NCBI GenBank assembly: GCA_028717305.1
Contig: JAQUOC010000029.1
Location: 1 to 13,492 of the forward strand
Origin: Dehalococcoidales bacterium
GTDB lineage: Bacteria; Chloroflexota; Dehalococcoidia; Dehalococcoidales; UBA5760
DNA length: 13,492 bases
Reading direction: 5' to 3'
The notes under the pieces were generated by a model, which was given only the letters and a program-made list of their open reading frames with translations, was not told the origin of the DNA and did not search any database. Position 1 is the first letter of the stretch. Each line of letters starts with the position of its first letter. Below are positions 12,364 through 13,492 of the stretch, one piece after another. Made by a program: the position numbers and the translations under genes.

Positions 12364-13492
12364 ATGGCGAATATTAATCCGTTTGACATCGTAAAACAAC
12401 AAATAGACAATTGTGCCGGAATTTTGAATCTAGACCGCGACGTAACCACGATGCTGAAGACTCCGATGAGGGAACTGCATGTGTCGTTGCCGGTACGGAT
12501 GGATGATGGCTCGGTCAAGGTGTTCCAGGGGTTCAGGGTTCAATACAACGATGCTAGAGGCATCACCAAGGGCGGTATCAGATTCCATCCCGATGAAACC
12601 ATCGATACTGTTCGAGCTCTAGCAGCCTGGATGACCTGGAAATGCTCCCTACTCGACTTACCGCTGGGAGGAGCAAAAGGCGGTGTCATCTGCAACCCCA
12701 AAGAAATGTCGATAGGTGAATTAGAGCGTTTAAGTCGGGCCTACGTACGTAGCGTATACCAGTTTATCGGACCGGAGAAAGACGTACCTGCTCCTGATGT
12801 TTATACCACCCCACAAATTATGGCCTGGATGATGGATGAGTATTCGGTTATAGCTGGCAAGCCACAGTTCGGCGTTATTACCGGCAAGCCGCTAACTATA
12901 GGCGGTTCTCCCGGGCGGGGTGATGCTACCGCTCGCGGTGGTATGTACACCATCCGTGAAGCCGCCCAAGCGCTGGGGATCGACCTGAGCAAAGCTACTA
13001 TCGCCGTACACGGTTACGGAAATGCCGGATATCATGCCGCCCGACTATGCCACGAAATCTTTGGGGCCAAAACGATAGCGGTATGTGACAGCAAAGGCGG
13101 GGTATGCTGTAAAACTGGAATTGACCCGGAGGCAGCATTTGCCTGCAAGTCGAAAACAAGCTCGGTCTGTAACCTGCCTAGTATGGAACGTATATCCAAG
13201 GAAGAACTACTGGCACTCGACGTAGATATACTTATCCCTGCCGCCATAGAGAATGTAATAACAGATAAGAATGCTCCCGATATTAAAGCTAAGATTGTTG
13301 CCGAGCTGGCCAACGGTCCAACTACGCCGGAGGCCGATGACATTCTATTCCGTAAAGGCGTTCATGTCATACCTGATTTCCTGTGTAATGCGGGAGGGGT
13401 GACCGTTTCGTACTTCGAAATGGTACAGAACTTCTACATGTACTCCTGGGAAGAAGCCGAAGTCCGCGAGCGGCTGGACAAGAAAATGACCA
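12364..13492 (+). CDS. gdhA: Glutamate dehydrogenase, N-terminal 376 residues (cut by right edge)
   Basis: Interconverts glutamate with 2-oxoglutarate and ammonium using NAD(P)(H). Seen: the substrate-domain signature KGGIRFHP (69-76), MTWKCSLLDLPLGGAKGGV (90-108) with catalytic Lys105, and PAPDVYT (143-149) with catalytic Asp145. The Rossmann motif GYGNAG (217-222) is followed by Asp242 in VCDSKGG, then IPAAIEN, ANGPTTPEAD (316-325) and NAGGVTVSYFE (342-352). The family is about 410-420 residues, so only some 40 are missing. AAGGAG (12346-12351) lies 12 bases before the ATG. Residues 241-269 contain five cysteines, unusual for the family. Cofactor preference cannot be decided by eye. It follows hisF by 106 bases on the same strand as the NrpR-like regulator, which fits a nitrogen-assimilation group. 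Confidence 0.96.
   Translation, partial: MANINPFDIVKQQIDNCAGILNLDRDVTTMLKTPMRELHVSLPVRMDDGSVKVFQGFRVQYNDARGITKGGIRFHPDETIDTVRALAAWMTWKCSLLDLPLGGAKGGVICNPKEMSIGELERLSRAYVRSVYQFIGPEKDVPAPDVYTTPQIMAWMMDEYSVIAGKPQFGVITGKPLTIGGSPGRGDATARGGMYTIREAAQALGIDLSKATIAVHGYGNAGYHAARLCHEIFGAKTIAVCDSKGGVCCKTGIDPEAAFACKSKTSSVCNLPSMERISKEELLALDVDILIPAAIENVITDKNAPDIKAKIVAELANGPTTPEADDILFRKGVHVIPDFLCNAGGVTVSYFEMVQNFYMYSWEEAEVRERLDKKMT

Noticed and set aside
1..13492. CRISPR array, tRNA, rRNA, insertion sequence or phage genes
   Set aside because: No regularly spaced repeats, no recognisable RNA gene sequence and no transposase, integrase or terminal inverted repeats were found by reading both strands.

Overview
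The window reads as a bacterial chromosome segment, most likely an anaerobic member of the Chloroflexota (Dehalococcoidia-like). This is a guess from gene content: a cytoplasmic group-3-type [NiFe]-hydrogenase beside a MetV-type protein, a diverged YchF, and an NrpR-family regulator in an otherwise bacterial gene set (bacterial HolA, HisF, sigma70-like promoter, Shine-Dalgarno sites). There is no rRNA, tRNA, transposase, integrase or CRISPR array in view, and nothing looks recently transferred.

Region 1 (about 1-7836, minus strand) is a tight seven-gene operon read from right to left. The order is hydrogenase small subunit, hydrogenase large subunit (GTG start), a NifU-C-terminal-domain protein, a hydrogenase maturation protease, a 727-residue flavo-iron-sulfur fusion (GltD/NfnB-like flavoprotein + two [4Fe-4S] ferredoxin motifs + MvhD/FlpD-like domain), MetV (methylenetetrahydrofolate reductase C-terminal family), and hypF, which runs off the left edge. 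Most gaps are 0-35 bases; the exception is 133 bases before the fusion gene. The arrangement suggests that electrons from H2 pass through the MvhD-like domain to a flavoprotein that also binds NAD(P)(H), with MetV as partner. No MetF and no HdrABC are visible. This is the most interesting system in the window. Maturation is supplied in cis by the protease, HypF (cyanide-ligand synthesis) and possibly the NifU-like protein.

Region 2 (7837-8167) is a 331-base gap. It must hold the 5' control region of the hydrogenase operon and the 3' end of the ychF transcript. It contains several inverted repeats, a weak promoter candidate and no convincing gene.

Region 3 (8168-10381) holds ychF (minus) and holA (plus), which diverge from a 60-base gap. 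The YchF has an altered P-loop (Lys to Arg) and an altered G3 motif.

Region 4 (10382-13492, plus strand) looks like a nitrogen-metabolism block. A near-consensus sigma70 promoter drives an NrpR-like regulator, which overlaps hisF by four bases (ATGA). After 106 bases comes a glutamate dehydrogenase gene cut by the right edge. NrpR of methanogens senses 2-oxoglutarate, which is the substrate or product of glutamate dehydrogenase, so the neighbourhood makes biological sense. The gaps before nrpR and gdhA share an exact 11-base word.
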